Assembly (NCBI GenBank): GCA_005877565.1
Contig: VBOK01000180.1
Coordinates: forward strand, 1 to 22,350
Reading direction: 5' to 3'
DNA from: Nitrospirota bacterium
GTDB lineage: Bacteria; Nitrospirota; Nitrospiria; Nitrospirales; NS-4
DNA: 22,350 nt
Shown: positions 7,266 to 14,930 of the stretch, in pieces
How the letters are laid out: every line of letters starts with the position of its first letter
Position numbering within the stretch: position 1 is the first letter of the stretch
Notes under the pieces: generated by a model
Seen by the model: the letters and a program-made list of their open reading frames with translations, nothing else
What the model was told of the DNA's origin: nothing
The model's database searches: none
Position numbers and translations under genes: made by a program

Positions 7266-8323
7266 GCATGCTCCCGCTCACCAGCGAGACGCCGACCGTC
7301 GCCGACACCTTCGGCCGGCCGCTCCGCAGCCTGCGCATTTCGGTCACGGACCGGTGCAACCTGCGCTGTAAGTACTGCATGCCGGAGGAGGAGTACACCT
7401 GGCTGCCGCGGGAAACCATCCTCTCGTTCGAGGAGATCAACGCGCTGGCCGGCATCTTCACGGAGCTCGGCGTCGACAAGGTCCGCCTGACCGGAGGCGA
7501 GCCCCTGCTGCGCAAGGATCTCCCGGTACTGATGCGCATGTTGCGGCGCAATCCGCGGATCAAGGACCTCGCCCTGACGACCAACGGCGTCTTGCTGGCG
7601 GAGCAGGCGCAGGCGTTCTACGACGCTGGCCTGCACCGGTTGACGGTGAGCCTGGATACGCTCAAGCCTGAGCGGTTCAAGGCCTTGACACGGCGGGACG
7701 CCTTCCCGCAGGTGCTGGAAGGGATCGAGGCGGCGGTGCGGGTCGGGTTCAAGGGTCTGAAGTTCGACACCGTGGCCATTCGCGGCTATAACGACGACGA
7801 GCTTGTCGACCTGATCGAGTACGGCAAGCGCTTCGGCGGCGAAGTGCGCTTCATCGAGTACATGGATGTCGGGGGCGCGACGGACTGGTCGATGGACAAG
7901 GTCCTCTCCAGGGCAGCCATTCTGGAGTTGCTCGGCCAGCACTACGGGCTGATTGAGCCGGTCCTGGAAAAGAGCTCCGCGCCGGCGCAGCGGTTCGCCC
8001 TGCCGGATGGCACGACGTTTGGTATCATCGCGTCCACGACGGTGCCCTTCTGCGCCACCTGCGACCGGAGCCGGCTCACGGCCGACGGCATGTGGTTTCT
8101 GTGCCTCTACGCGACGGAAGGGACTGATCTGAGGCAACCCTTGCGCGCCGGCGTCTCCCGGGACGAGATCAAGGCCCTGCTCCTCGCAGGGTGGCAGGAC
8201 CGTCGGGATCGCGGCGCCGAACAGCGCAAGGAGCTCGAGCGGGTCGGAATCAGAGCGAGGCTGGTCGAAATCGAACGCCTCCGCCAGGACCCCCGTCTCG
8301 AGATGCACACCAGAGGGGGATGA
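7262..8323 (+). CDS. moaA: GTP 3',8-cyclase MoaA (radical SAM)
   Basis: MoaA carries out the first step of molybdenum cofactor synthesis, the radical cyclisation of GTP. The 353-aa protein has the radical SAM cluster CNLRCKYC (Cys32, Cys36, Cys39), the LTGGEPLLRKDL strand, and the second Fe-S site at Cys264, Cys267 and Cys281 (C-x2-C-x13-C). It ends in the catalytically required Gly-Gly tail (MHTRGG). ATG 7262 overlaps the stop of the preceding fusion gene and has GAGGA (7251-7255) 6 nt upstream. Its stop overlaps the next start (ATGA), so it is translationally coupled on both sides. Upstream in-frame codons to 7175 overlap the moaE coding region and are not used. Confidence 0.97.
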   Translation: MSMLPLTSETPTVADTFGRPLRSLRISVTDRCNLRCKYCMPEEEYTWLPRETILSFEEINALAGIFTELGVDKVRLTGGEPLLRKDLPVLMRMLRRNPRIKDLALTTNGVLLAEQAQAFYDAGLHRLTVSLDTLKPERFKALTRRDAFPQVLEGIEAAVRVGFKGLKFDTVAIRGYNDDELVDLIEYGKRFGGEVRFIEYMDVGGATDWSMDKVLSRAAILELLGQHYGLIEPVLEKSSAPAQRFALPDGTTFGIIASTTVPFCATCDRSRLTADGMWFLCLYATEGTDLRQPLRAGVSRDEIKALLLAGWQDRRDRGAEQRKELERVGIRARLVEIERLRQDPRLEMHTRGG

Positions 8324-9021
8324 TATCTGAACTTCCCTTCTTGACCGTGCTGGGTCTGGGCTTCCTGCTGGGCGCGAAGCATGCGCTCGACGCCGACCAC
8401 GTCGTCGCCATCTCGACGATCGCGACCGAGCAGCGAAGCCTGTGGCGCTCCAGCGCGATCGGGTTCTGTTGGGGGATCGGCCACACGCTGGTGTTGCTGC
8501 TCGCCGGCTTGACGGTCCTGAGATTCAAGCTCACGATATCGGGCGAGTGGGCCCGGCTCTTCGAAGCCGCGGTGGGGCTCATGCTGGCCGGGCTCGGCCT
8601 GTCGGTCGGGCTGACGCTCTGGCGCGAGCGGGTGCATATGCACGCCCACGCGCACCCGGAAGGAGCCGCACACCTGCACGTCCATTCTCACCGGGATGGT
8701 CCGCACCACGCCCATCTGCACCGGTATCGGTTGGAGTACAGATCTCTCGCTGTCGGCATGGTCCATGGCCTGGCCGGAAGCGCAGCGCTGCTCCTGCTGG
8801 TCCTCTCCACCGCCCGTTCCGTCCTAGATGGCGTGCTCTATATCCTGGCGTTCGGCGCCGGTTCAATCGCCGCAATGGTCCTGCTGGGGATCATGATGAG
8901 CCTGCCGTTCGTCTTCACTCCGGCGCATCTCGTCCGCACCCATCTGGCGCTGCGAGCGCTCGCAGGCCTGGCCAGCGTGAGCCTGGGGGGGATTATCCTG
9001 TATGAGTCCGTTGTGCTGTGA
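8320..9021 (+). CDS. NicO/UreH-type nickel-cobalt transporter family membrane protein with His-rich loop
   Basis: This 233-aa integral membrane protein has about six hydrophobic segments. The first ends in the metal-transporter signature GAKHALDADHVVAISTIA (HX4DH type), and a later segment carries VGMVHGLAGSAALLLLVLST. Between the two halves (residues 106-134) is a loop with 12 His in 29 residues (for example HMHAHAHPEG), a likely divalent metal sensor or buffer. The family moves Ni or Co, in or out depending on the member. ATG 8320 overlaps the moaA stop and a GAGGGGG run directly abuts it, so expression probably depends on moaA translation. Placement in a moa operon is unusual. Direction and metal cannot be read from the sequence. 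Confidence 0.85.
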   Translation: MISELPFLTVLGLGFLLGAKHALDADHVVAISTIATEQRSLWRSSAIGFCWGIGHTLVLLLAGLTVLRFKLTISGEWARLFEAAVGLMLAGLGLSVGLTLWRERVHMHAHAHPEGAAHLHVHSHRDGPHHAHLHRYRLEYRSLAVGMVHGLAGSAALLLLVLSTARSVLDGVLYILAFGAGSIAAMVLLGIMMSLPFVFTPAHLVRTHLALRALAGLASVSLGGIILYESVVL

Positions 9022-9056
9022 CGGGCTTGGGACGCCAGTTTCGGTCAGGCTTCACA

Positions 9057-9086
9057 TTGACTTATACCTCTTATTTTGTCTACGCT
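9057..9086 (+). promoter_or_regulatory. Putative promoter of the signalling / accD-folC-lptD operon
   Basis: TTGACT (9057-9062), 18-nt spacer, TACGCT (9081-9086). Transcription from about 9093 would give a leader of roughly 130 nt before the phosphatase start. No comparably good promoter is obvious before 17257. Confidence 0.55.
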
Positions 9087-9159
9087 AAGCGGACTTTATC
9101 CCCAAGCGCTCAATGACTTCGCGCGCAGCGCATCCCCCAGGTGTGTGTTCAGGGCATGC

Positions 9160-9212
9160 GGGGGGTGAAACGATTCTGGGGGGTATTCTTGCGCTGTTGA
9201 GGGTGGGCAGGG
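9160..9212 (+). other. G-run-rich leader segment
   Basis: The non-template strand carries G runs at 9160-9165, 9178-9183, 9201-9203, 9205-9207 and 9210-9212, just before the ribosome site GGAGAAGG. The last three are tightly spaced. A G-quadruplex with one longer loop is conceivable in the mRNA; this may also be chance in GC-rich DNA. Confidence 0.2.
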
Positions 9213-9222
9213 AGAAGGTTAC

Positions 9223-10032
9223 ATGAACATCGCTGTCGGGGCCAAGACCGATGTCGGTCTGAAGCGCCCCCACAACGAGGACGACTTGTGCGTCGATCCC
9301 GAGGTTGGGCTCTTCGCTGTGTGCGATGGGTTGGGTGGACGGAATGCGGGTGAAATCGCTAGCCGCCTGGCGGTCGAGGTCATCCAAAAGCATATCCGCG
9401 AAGCGCAGCGGAATGCGAACGTGCCCATGGTCGGGGCGTACGACCGGCAGTTCTCCCCCTTGACCAATCGGTTGGCCAGCGCGATCCGGCTGGCGAATCA
9501 AGCCATCCGCGACGCGGCAAAGAGTCAACCGGATCAGGAGGGTATGGGAACGACCGTTGTCTCAGCCATGCTCAACGGGCAAATGCTGTCAGTCGCCCAT
9601 GTTGGCGACAGTCGCATGTACCTGATCCGCGGGGACACGATCGAGCCGTTGACGACCGATCACTCGCTGGTTGCCGAACAGGTCCGGAGGGGGATGCTGA
9701 CGGAAGAGGAGGCTGAGCGGTCGCCTCAGAAGAACATCATCACCCGTGCCCTGGGTATGGACGACGCCGTTGACGTCGATCTCGATGAAGTCCCGTTGAT
9801 GCAGGGGGACCAACTGCTCCTGTGCTCCGATGGCTTGACGCGTGATGTGAAGCCGGCCGAGATCCTCGTAACGGTCCGGCAGGGGAAGAATCCCCAAGCT
9901 GCGGCAGAACGCCTGGTCGAGCTGGCCAACGCGGCTGGCGGCCTGGACAACACCACCGTGATTCTCGTCACCATCCAGCACGGCGCTAGCGAGACGCCCA
10001 TGCAACGTGTCTGGAATTGGCTGGTGAGCTAA
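9223..10032 (+). CDS. PP2C-type Ser/Thr protein phosphatase (Stp/PrpC family)
   Basis: This cytosolic, metal-dependent phosphatase would remove phosphate from Ser/Thr residues placed by Hanks-type kinases. At 269 aa it is slightly longer than most bacterial PP2Cs and complete: TDVGLKRPHNEDD (Asp20), FAVCDGLGGRNAGEIAS (Asp35), GMGTTVVSAML, VAHVGDSRMYLIR, TTDHSLVAEQVRRGMLTEEE, LLLCSDGLTRDV (Asp203) and DNTTVILV (Asp242). The metal-coordinating aspartates are all present. ATG 9223 has GGAGAAGG 4 nt upstream. It is first in a unit with an FHA gene 17 nt downstream; phosphatase-FHA pairs are common, and the kinase is usually adjacent but is not in this window. Confidence 0.95.
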   Translation: MNIAVGAKTDVGLKRPHNEDDLCVDPEVGLFAVCDGLGGRNAGEIASRLAVEVIQKHIREAQRNANVPMVGAYDRQFSPLTNRLASAIRLANQAIRDAAKSQPDQEGMGTTVVSAMLNGQMLSVAHVGDSRMYLIRGDTIEPLTTDHSLVAEQVRRGMLTEEEAERSPQKNIITRALGMDDAVDVDLDEVPLMQGDQLLLCSDGLTRDVKPAEILVTVRQGKNPQAAAERLVELANAAGGLDNTTVILVTIQHGASETPMQRVWNWLVS

Positions 10033-10049
10033 CGCGCGAGCGAGGGGGC

Positions 10050-10766
10050 ATGCCGAAGATCTTTCTGAAGTTCAACGAGCGGGTTCTCAAGGAGGTCCCG
10101 CTCGACAAGCCCCGGTTCACGATCGGTCGCAAGCCGGACAACGATCTTGTGATCGACAACCCGGCGGTGTCCGGCCACCACGCTCTGCTCTTCAGCGAAG
10201 AAGGCGCCTTCTTTATCGAAGACCTGGAGAGCACCAACGGCACCTTCGTCAACGACGCGAAGGTCCAGAAAGAAAAGCTGAAAAACAGTGATTGTATTGT
10301 TGTCGGCAAGCATGTGCTGATTTACCAGGATGAAATCGCCGCACCTCCGCCGCCTCCCAATGAGGACGAGTCGGACAAGACGGTGATGCTGGAGACGGCC
10401 AAGCAGAAAGAACTGTTGAAAGCCGTTCACGGAACCATGAAGACCGACGCGGTGGGAGGGAAAACGACGGAGAAGGTCGGGCGGCTGACCGTGGTCTCGG
10501 GTGAGACGGACCGGAAGGAGTACGAGCTGACGGGCCGGCTGACCGTGATCGGCGCGGAAGACACCGCGACGGTCAAGCTCACTGGTTGGTTCGCTCCGAA
10601 GGATGCGGCGCTCATCAGCCGTCGAGGCTCGGCGTATTTCATCAGCCTGCCGGACGGGGCCAAGAAGATCACAGTGAATGAAGAGGCAGTCCAGGGACAG
10701 AAGCAATTGCATGACGGTGACACCATCATCATCGCCGGCGTTCATTTTCAGTTTGTACTGAAGTAA
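10050..10766 (+). CDS. FHA-domain protein with a second, degenerate FHA-like domain
   Basis: This phosphothreonine-reading protein has 238 aa. Residues 1-90 form a canonical FHA domain with the phosphopeptide-binding residues Arg27 (TIGRKPDNDLVI), Ser41 and His44 (VSGHHALLF), and Asn63 in ESTNGTFVN. A Pro-rich linker (APPPPPNEDES) leads to DKTVML, where Thr111 resembles a kinase acceptor site. The C-terminal half (from about 145) repeats the FHA fold in outline, with GRLTVIGAEDTATVKLTG and LHDGDTIIIAGVHFQFVLK, but lacks the GR and NG binding residues, so it is probably structural. ATG 10050 follows GAGGGGG. The gene sits between the PP2C phosphatase and the cyclic-nucleotide-binding protein. 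Confidence 0.9.
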   Translation: MPKIFLKFNERVLKEVPLDKPRFTIGRKPDNDLVIDNPAVSGHHALLFSEEGAFFIEDLESTNGTFVNDAKVQKEKLKNSDCIVVGKHVLIYQDEIAAPPPPPNEDESDKTVMLETAKQKELLKAVHGTMKTDAVGGKTTEKVGRLTVVSGETDRKEYELTGRLTVIGAEDTATVKLTGWFAPKDAALISRRGSAYFISLPDGAKKITVNEEAVQGQKQLHDGDTIIIAGVHFQFVLK

Positions 10767-10814
10767 GGTGCAGAGACAGTGCGGATGATCACTGCGAGGC
10801 ATCGGTAAGCTCCC

Positions 10815-11936
10815 GTGGCCAGCAAGAAAGAACATCTCAGCACCGATCTCGCCAAATTCGTCGAACAGAGTCAGTGGGCCAAGGCTGTCGTGTGCCTGCA
10901 GGAGCTGGTCGAGCTCGAGCCGGCGAACGCGAATTACTATCTCCGCATGGGTGACTTTAACGTCAAGGCCGGAAACAAGTCCGATGCGGTCAAGGCCTAC
11001 TACCGGGCGGCCAAGCTCTTCGTGGATTCCGGTTTCTCGGTGAAGGGTATCGCAACCTACAAGATGATCCTGCGATTGGCTCCGGCGGAGAAACAGGCGC
11101 GGGAGCTGATGCGGGCCATCAATTCCAGCCCTGCGGTCACTGGCGAGCTTATGCCACTGCCTCCCTTCGCTCCCGAGGCTCCAGCCCCGCCTCCCCCAAC
11201 GGAGGCCGCACCGCCCCCGCCGCTGCCCCCCGCGGAAGCGGCGCCCCTTCCGCCGCCGGGCGAGGTCGTGCCTCCTGCTGAGCTCGAGCCGGAAGCGGCG
11301 CCCCTTCCGCCGCCGGTCGAGGTCGCGCCTCCTGCTGAGCTTGAGCCGGAAGCGGCGCCCTTTCCGCCGCCGGGCGAGGTCGTGCCTCCTGCTGAGCTTG
11401 AGCCGGAAGCGGCGCCCCTTCCGCCGCCGGTCGAGGTCGTGCCTCCTCTTGAGCTTGAGCCGGAGCCGGCCTTGGAGCTTGAGATCGAGATGATGGGAAC
11501 CGAGCAACTGGAAGAAAAGAAGGACATCAACCCGCTATTTGCCGCCTTTACCAAGGAGGAGTTCGGGGCTATCGTGGACAAGCTCGAGCCGCTGCAGTTC
11601 ATGTCTGGCGAGCGCATGATTGCCGAGGGTGATGAGGGCAATGCGATGTACTTGATCAGCCGGGGCAGTGGGAGGGTGGTCAAGGAGATTGATGGGCGGG
11701 AAGTGGTCCTGGACGAGCTCGGCGAAGGCGAGTTTTTCGGCGAAATGTCTCTCCTGGTGGGAGGGCCCCGCAGCGCGTCCGTCTTCGCGACCGCCGATAC
11801 GGAAGTGCTGCAACTGAAATCTTCCGACCTGTTCGAAGTCATAAAGCAGTATCCCCGCATTGAAGGCGTCCTGGAGCAGTTCTACGATAAGCGATCGAAG
11901 GCGATGCGACAGAAGATGAAGGAAATTCGCAAGTGA
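10815..11936 (+). CDS. TPR plus cyclic-nucleotide-binding-domain protein with repetitive Pro/Glu linker
   Basis: This 373-aa protein has three parts. Residues 5-105 are TPR-like helices (AVVCLQELVELEPANANYYL, then GDFNVKAGNKSDAVKAYYRA). Residues 112-225 are a Pro/Glu/Ala linker containing four 19-residue repeats. Residues 239-355 are a Crp-type cyclic-nucleotide-binding domain, with GEGEFFGEMSLLVGGPRSAS as the phosphate-binding cassette (Glu310 and Arg319 in the positions that hold ribose and phosphate in cAMP-binding members). There is no DNA-binding helix-turn-helix, so it is not a Crp-type transcription factor; it more likely passes a cNMP signal to a protein bound by the TPRs. The start is GTG 10815, with only a weak GGTAAG upstream. 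Its stop overlaps the next start (GTGA). Confidence 0.88.
   Translation: MASKKEHLSTDLAKFVEQSQWAKAVVCLQELVELEPANANYYLRMGDFNVKAGNKSDAVKAYYRAAKLFVDSGFSVKGIATYKMILRLAPAEKQARELMRAINSSPAVTGELMPLPPFAPEAPAPPPPTEAAPPPPLPPAEAAPLPPPGEVVPPAELEPEAAPLPPPVEVAPPAELEPEAAPFPPPGEVVPPAELEPEAAPLPPPVEVVPPLELEPEPALELEIEMMGTEQLEEKKDINPLFAAFTKEEFGAIVDKLEPLQFMSGERMIAEGDEGNAMYLISRGSGRVVKEIDGREVVLDELGEGEFFGEMSLLVGGPRSASVFATADTEVLQLKSSDLFEVIKQYPRIEGVLEQFYDKRSKAMRQKMKEIRK
11235..11462 (+). repeat. Four 57-bp tandem repeats in the linker-coding region
   Basis: Units begin at 11235, 11292, 11349 and 11406, each encoding a 19-aa unit of the form EAAPLPPPGEVVPPAELEP. Units 1 and 3 share the PPPGEVV version and units 2 and 4 the PPPVEV version, suggesting that a 114-bp pair was duplicated. 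The unit length keeps frame, so copy number can change without breaking the gene. Confidence 0.9.
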
Positions 11937-12727
11937 TCATCAGAGTCCTCGGGTGCCACGGTTCCGAGTTGACCGTCGTGGACGGCAAGGGCGGCACCCA
12001 CGAATGCCGGACCTGCGGGTTTCTTGTCAACGAAATCTGCATGGTGGACGCCGGCTCCGTCAGCGCCGGGCTCCAAGAGATCGAGCAGGGCAAGATCCGC
12101 CACGTCCTCCTCTCGCACGCGCACTTCGACCACATCAAAGGCCTGCCGCTGCTGGCCGACAACCTCGTCGGGCGGGTCCAGAACGGACCGGTGAAGATCC
12201 GCGCGCTCTCCGAAGTGCTCGACGACTTGCGCCGGCACATCTTCAATGACGTCGTGTTTCCGGACTTCACACGCCTGCCCACGGTGAACTCAGCGCCGCT
12301 GGCATACCACGCGTTCGATGAAGAGAAGGCGTTCACCTTTGACAATTTGGAAGTGACGGCCGTTCGGGTCAACCACATCGTGCCGACCGTTGGGTTCATC
12401 GTCCGCCAAGGGGATTCCGCCCTCCTCTACAGCGGGGATACTTCGGAAACGCGACGCATTTGGGAAGTGGCGGCCAGGGAGCCGCGGCTCAAGGCTGCGT
12501 TCATCGAGACCTCCTTCCCCAACGACTTACGCGACCTGGCCAAGGTCAGCGGCCATCTGACCCCGGAGATGTTCGCTCGCGAGTTCGCCAAGCTGGGGCG
12601 GCCGGATCTGCCGGTGTACATCTACCACCTCAAGCCGTCGTACCGGCATGTCATCGCGGCCGAACTGAAGCGGCTCAATCTGCCCAACCTGCACGTGCTC
12701 GAAGAGGACCAGGTCGTCCGCATCTGA
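11933..12727 (+). CDS. Metallo-beta-lactamase-fold hydrolase, class II cyclic nucleotide phosphodiesterase-like
   Basis: This 264-aa protein has the metal site SHAHFDHIKGLPLLADN (His62, His64, Asp66, His67), a later HIVPT histidine, and an LLYSGDTSETR strand with the bridging aspartate. The segment after the metal motif, DDLRRHIFNDVVFPDF, and the N-terminal CMVDAGSVSAGLQ resemble class II (PDE1/CpdP type) 3',5'-cyclic-nucleotide phosphodiesterases rather than lactamases, glyoxalases or RNase Z. Hydrolysis of cAMP or cGMP is the likely reaction. Two Cys in ECRTCGF near residue 25 are an extra feature. GTG 11933 overlaps the stop of the cNMP-binding gene and has AAGGA 9 nt upstream. Coupling to a cNMP-binding gene is independent support for the call. 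Other MBL phosphoesterase activities cannot be excluded. Confidence 0.75.
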   Translation: MIIRVLGCHGSELTVVDGKGGTHECRTCGFLVNEICMVDAGSVSAGLQEIEQGKIRHVLLSHAHFDHIKGLPLLADNLVGRVQNGPVKIRALSEVLDDLRRHIFNDVVFPDFTRLPTVNSAPLAYHAFDEEKAFTFDNLEVTAVRVNHIVPTVGFIVRQGDSALLYSGDTSETRRIWEVAAREPRLKAAFIETSFPNDLRDLAKVSGHLTPEMFAREFAKLGRPDLPVYIYHLKPSYRHVIAAELKRLNLPNLHVLEEDQVVRI

Positions 12728-12750
12728 GCGGGCGTCCGGCCGACCCTGCC

Positions 12751-13590
12751 ATGGCGTGGTTCAAGAAAGAGCGCTTTGCTCCCGAGGACCAGGACCGTAA
12801 GAAGGTCAAGGTGCCTGAGGGCCTCTGGCTCAAGTGCAACCACTGCCGCGCAATCGTGTATCGCAAGGAAGTGGAGCGGAGCGCCAGGGTTTGCCCGAAG
12901 TGCGAGTACCATTTTCCCATCTCCGTTGAGGAACGGATCGACCTGCTGTTGGACCTGGGCACCTTCCGCGAGTGGTCCGCCGGGCTGGAGCCGAAGGATC
13001 CGCTGCATTTCAAGGACACCCAGCGCTACAGCGAGCGGTTGCAGGCGGCCCAACAGAGTACCGGCAAGAAGGACGCCATCGTGATTGGGGAGGGACGGAT
13101 CAACGGCGCCCGGGTGGTCCTGGGCGTGTTCCACTTCGGGTTCATGGGCGGCAGCATGGGCTCGGTGGTTGGCGAGAAGGTGGTCCACGCCGCCGACGGC
13201 GCCTTGCGCGAACGCATCCCCCTGGTGCTGGTGACGACATCGGGCGGGGCGCGGATGCAGGAGGGCATTCTCTCGCTGATGCAGATGGCCAAGACCGCAG
13301 CCGCCATCGGCCGCCTCGCCGAGGCGCGCGTCCCGTATGTCTCCATCTTGGCCGATCCGACCTTTGGGGGCGTGACGGCCAGTTTCGCGATGCTGGCGGA
13401 TGTTATCCTGGCCGAGCCCAAGGCCCTCATCGGGTTCGCCGGCCCACGCGTCATCCAGCAGACCATCAAGCAACAGCTCCCGCCGGAGTTTCAGCGCGCT
13501 GAGTTCCTGTTGGAACACGGCATGATCGATCTGATCGTGCCCCGCAAGCGCCTCAAGGAGACTGTCTCCAGCCTCGTGGAGTATTTTTAG
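12751..13590 (+). CDS. accD: Acetyl-CoA carboxylase carboxyltransferase subunit beta
   Basis: AccD forms, with AccA, the carboxyltransferase that makes malonyl-CoA for fatty acid synthesis. The 279-aa protein has the N-terminal zinc ribbon (Cys29, Cys32, Cys48, Cys51). The crotonase-type core includes GFMGGSMGSVVGEKV, the oxyanion region TTSGGARMQEGILSLMQMAK, and ADPTFGGVTASFAMLADV. ATG 12751 lies 23 nt after the preceding gene, with no clear ribosome site. The next gene is folC, an order (accD-folC) also found in E. coli. Confidence 0.97.
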   Translation: MAWFKKERFAPEDQDRKKVKVPEGLWLKCNHCRAIVYRKEVERSARVCPKCEYHFPISVEERIDLLLDLGTFREWSAGLEPKDPLHFKDTQRYSERLQAAQQSTGKKDAIVIGEGRINGARVVLGVFHFGFMGGSMGSVVGEKVVHAADGALRERIPLVLVTTSGGARMQEGILSLMQMAKTAAAIGRLAEARVPYVSILADPTFGGVTASFAMLADVILAEPKALIGFAGPRVIQQTIKQQLPPEFQRAEFLLEHGMIDLIVPRKRLKETVSSLVEYF

Positions 13591-13607
13591 TCCCTCGCGG
13601 AGGCCGT

Positions 13608-14930
13608 ATGGATGGAGGCATCGAGCGCAGCATCGCCTTCCTGTACGGCCTCCAGCGTCACGGGATCAAGCTGGGTCTCGACCGGACCCTGGCGTTGTTG
13701 CGCGCGCTGGGCGACCCGCAGCGCGCGTTTCCCGCGATTCATGTAGGCGGGACGAACGGCAAGGGATCCACGGCCGCCATGCTGGCCGCCATGCTGGCGA
13801 GCCAGGGCTATCGTGTCGGCCTCTACACCTCCCCCCATCTCGTGGATTTCTCGGAGCGCGTTCAGATCAATGGTCACGCCATCCCTTCCGAGTGGCTCGG
13901 AGAGCTGACCGAGCGGGTGCGAGTGGCCGCCGAGGCCCATCTGGCGGAACCGCCGACGTTCTTCGAGGCGACGACTGTCGTGGCGTTCGCCTACTTCGCC
14001 GAAATGCGGGTCGAGCATGCGGTGGTGGAAGTCGGTCTGGGGGGGCGCTTCGATGCTACCAACGTGATCGCCCCGGTGGTCTCGCTCATCACCACGATCG
14101 GGCTTGACCACCAGGAGTACTTGGGGAACACGCTGGAAGACATCGCATTCGAGAAGGCCGGGATCATCAAGCGCGGGACACCCATTGTCGTGGGCCGGAT
14201 GGGCGAGGGGCCCCTGTCCGTGATCCGCGCCGCGGCAGCGCAGCGACAGGCCGCCTGCGTCGTGCTCGGTCAGGACTTCCACGCGGCTGGTGAGGGGCCG
14301 GAATGTTTTGCCTATCGCGGGCTGCGATGGCGCGAAACGGGGCTGGCGTGCCCTCTTCCCGGGCGCCATCAGTTGGACAACGCCGCGTGCGCGCTGGCCG
14401 CCCTGGAGACGGCCGCCGAGCGCGGGGTGCGCGTCTCCGGACGCGCGCTGCGGGACGGATTGCGCTCGGTGCGCTGGCCCGGGCGGTTGGAGTTGGCGGG
14501 CCGACGTCCGGACATCTGGCTCGATGGGGCGCACAATCCTCATGCCGCCGAGGCACTGGCTGAGTATCTGACAACCGTGTGGGCCCGTCGCGGCGAGCCG
14601 GCCAGCGGACGGCTCATCCTGGTGGTCGGGATGATGCGGGACAAGGATCGGCGCAGAGTGCTGACCGCCCTGACCGCTGTCCCCGGTGCGAGCCAGTTGA
14701 TTCTCACACGCGCGGCCCACCCTCGCGCCGCCGCGCCCGAAGAGCTGGCACAGGATGCGGCGGACCTGGGAGTGCCGATCACCGTCAAGGCGACGGTGGG
14801 GGCAGCCCTAGCGTGCGCGCGGGCGCTCGCCGGGGAAGACGATACCATCTGCGTCACCGGGTCCTTGCTGGTAGCCGGCGAGGCCAAGGCCATGCTTGAA
14901 GGGACGACCGTGTCCGGACTCCGCGGCTAA
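13608..14930 (+). CDS. folC: Bifunctional folylpolyglutamate/dihydrofolate synthase
   Basis: FolC adds glutamate to dihydropteroate and to folates, using ATP. The 440-aa protein has the Mur-ligase-type ATP loop GGTNGKGSTAAMLAAMLASQ (48 onward), the folate-site segment YTSPHLVDFSERVQING, GLGGRFDATNVI, and the C-terminal WLDGAHNPHAAEALAEYL. Length and motif order are normal for FolC. GGAGG (13599-13603) is 4 nt before ATG 13608. Its TAA stop shares a base with the lptD start (TAATG), so the two are translationally coupled. FolB, an earlier enzyme of the pathway, is encoded at 5021-5914. Confidence 0.96.
   Translation: MDGGIERSIAFLYGLQRHGIKLGLDRTLALLRALGDPQRAFPAIHVGGTNGKGSTAAMLAAMLASQGYRVGLYTSPHLVDFSERVQINGHAIPSEWLGELTERVRVAAEAHLAEPPTFFEATTVVAFAYFAEMRVEHAVVEVGLGGRFDATNVIAPVVSLITTIGLDHQEYLGNTLEDIAFEKAGIIKRGTPIVVGRMGEGPLSVIRAAAAQRQAACVVLGQDFHAAGEGPECFAYRGLRWRETGLACPLPGRHQLDNAACALAALETAAERGVRVSGRALRDGLRSVRWPGRLELAGRRPDIWLDGAHNPHAAEALAEYLTTVWARRGEPASGRLILVVGMMRDKDRRRVLTALTAVPGASQLILTRAAHPRAAAPEELAQDAADLGVPITVKATVGAALACARALAGEDDTICVTGSLLVAGEAKAMLEGTTVSGLRG

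Noticed and set aside
7001..8308. A 435-codon minus-strand open frame
   Set aside because: Antisense to moaE and moaA, with no recognisable motif.
11235..11462. CRISPR-like array
   Set aside because: The repeats are contiguous coding units without spacers.
10029..11507. A 492-codon minus-strand open frame
   Set aside because: It lies antisense to the FHA and TPR-CNBD genes, is Arg/Leu-repetitive opposite the Pro/Glu repeat, has no ribosome site and matches no family.
10815..11936. Crp/Fnr transcription factor
   Set aside because: The cNMP domain is at the C-terminus and no helix-turn-helix follows it.
11933..12727. RNase Z or beta-lactamase identity for the MBL protein
   Set aside because: The metal motif is shared, but the HIFNDVVFPDF segment and the cNMP-binding neighbour fit class II phosphodiesterases better.
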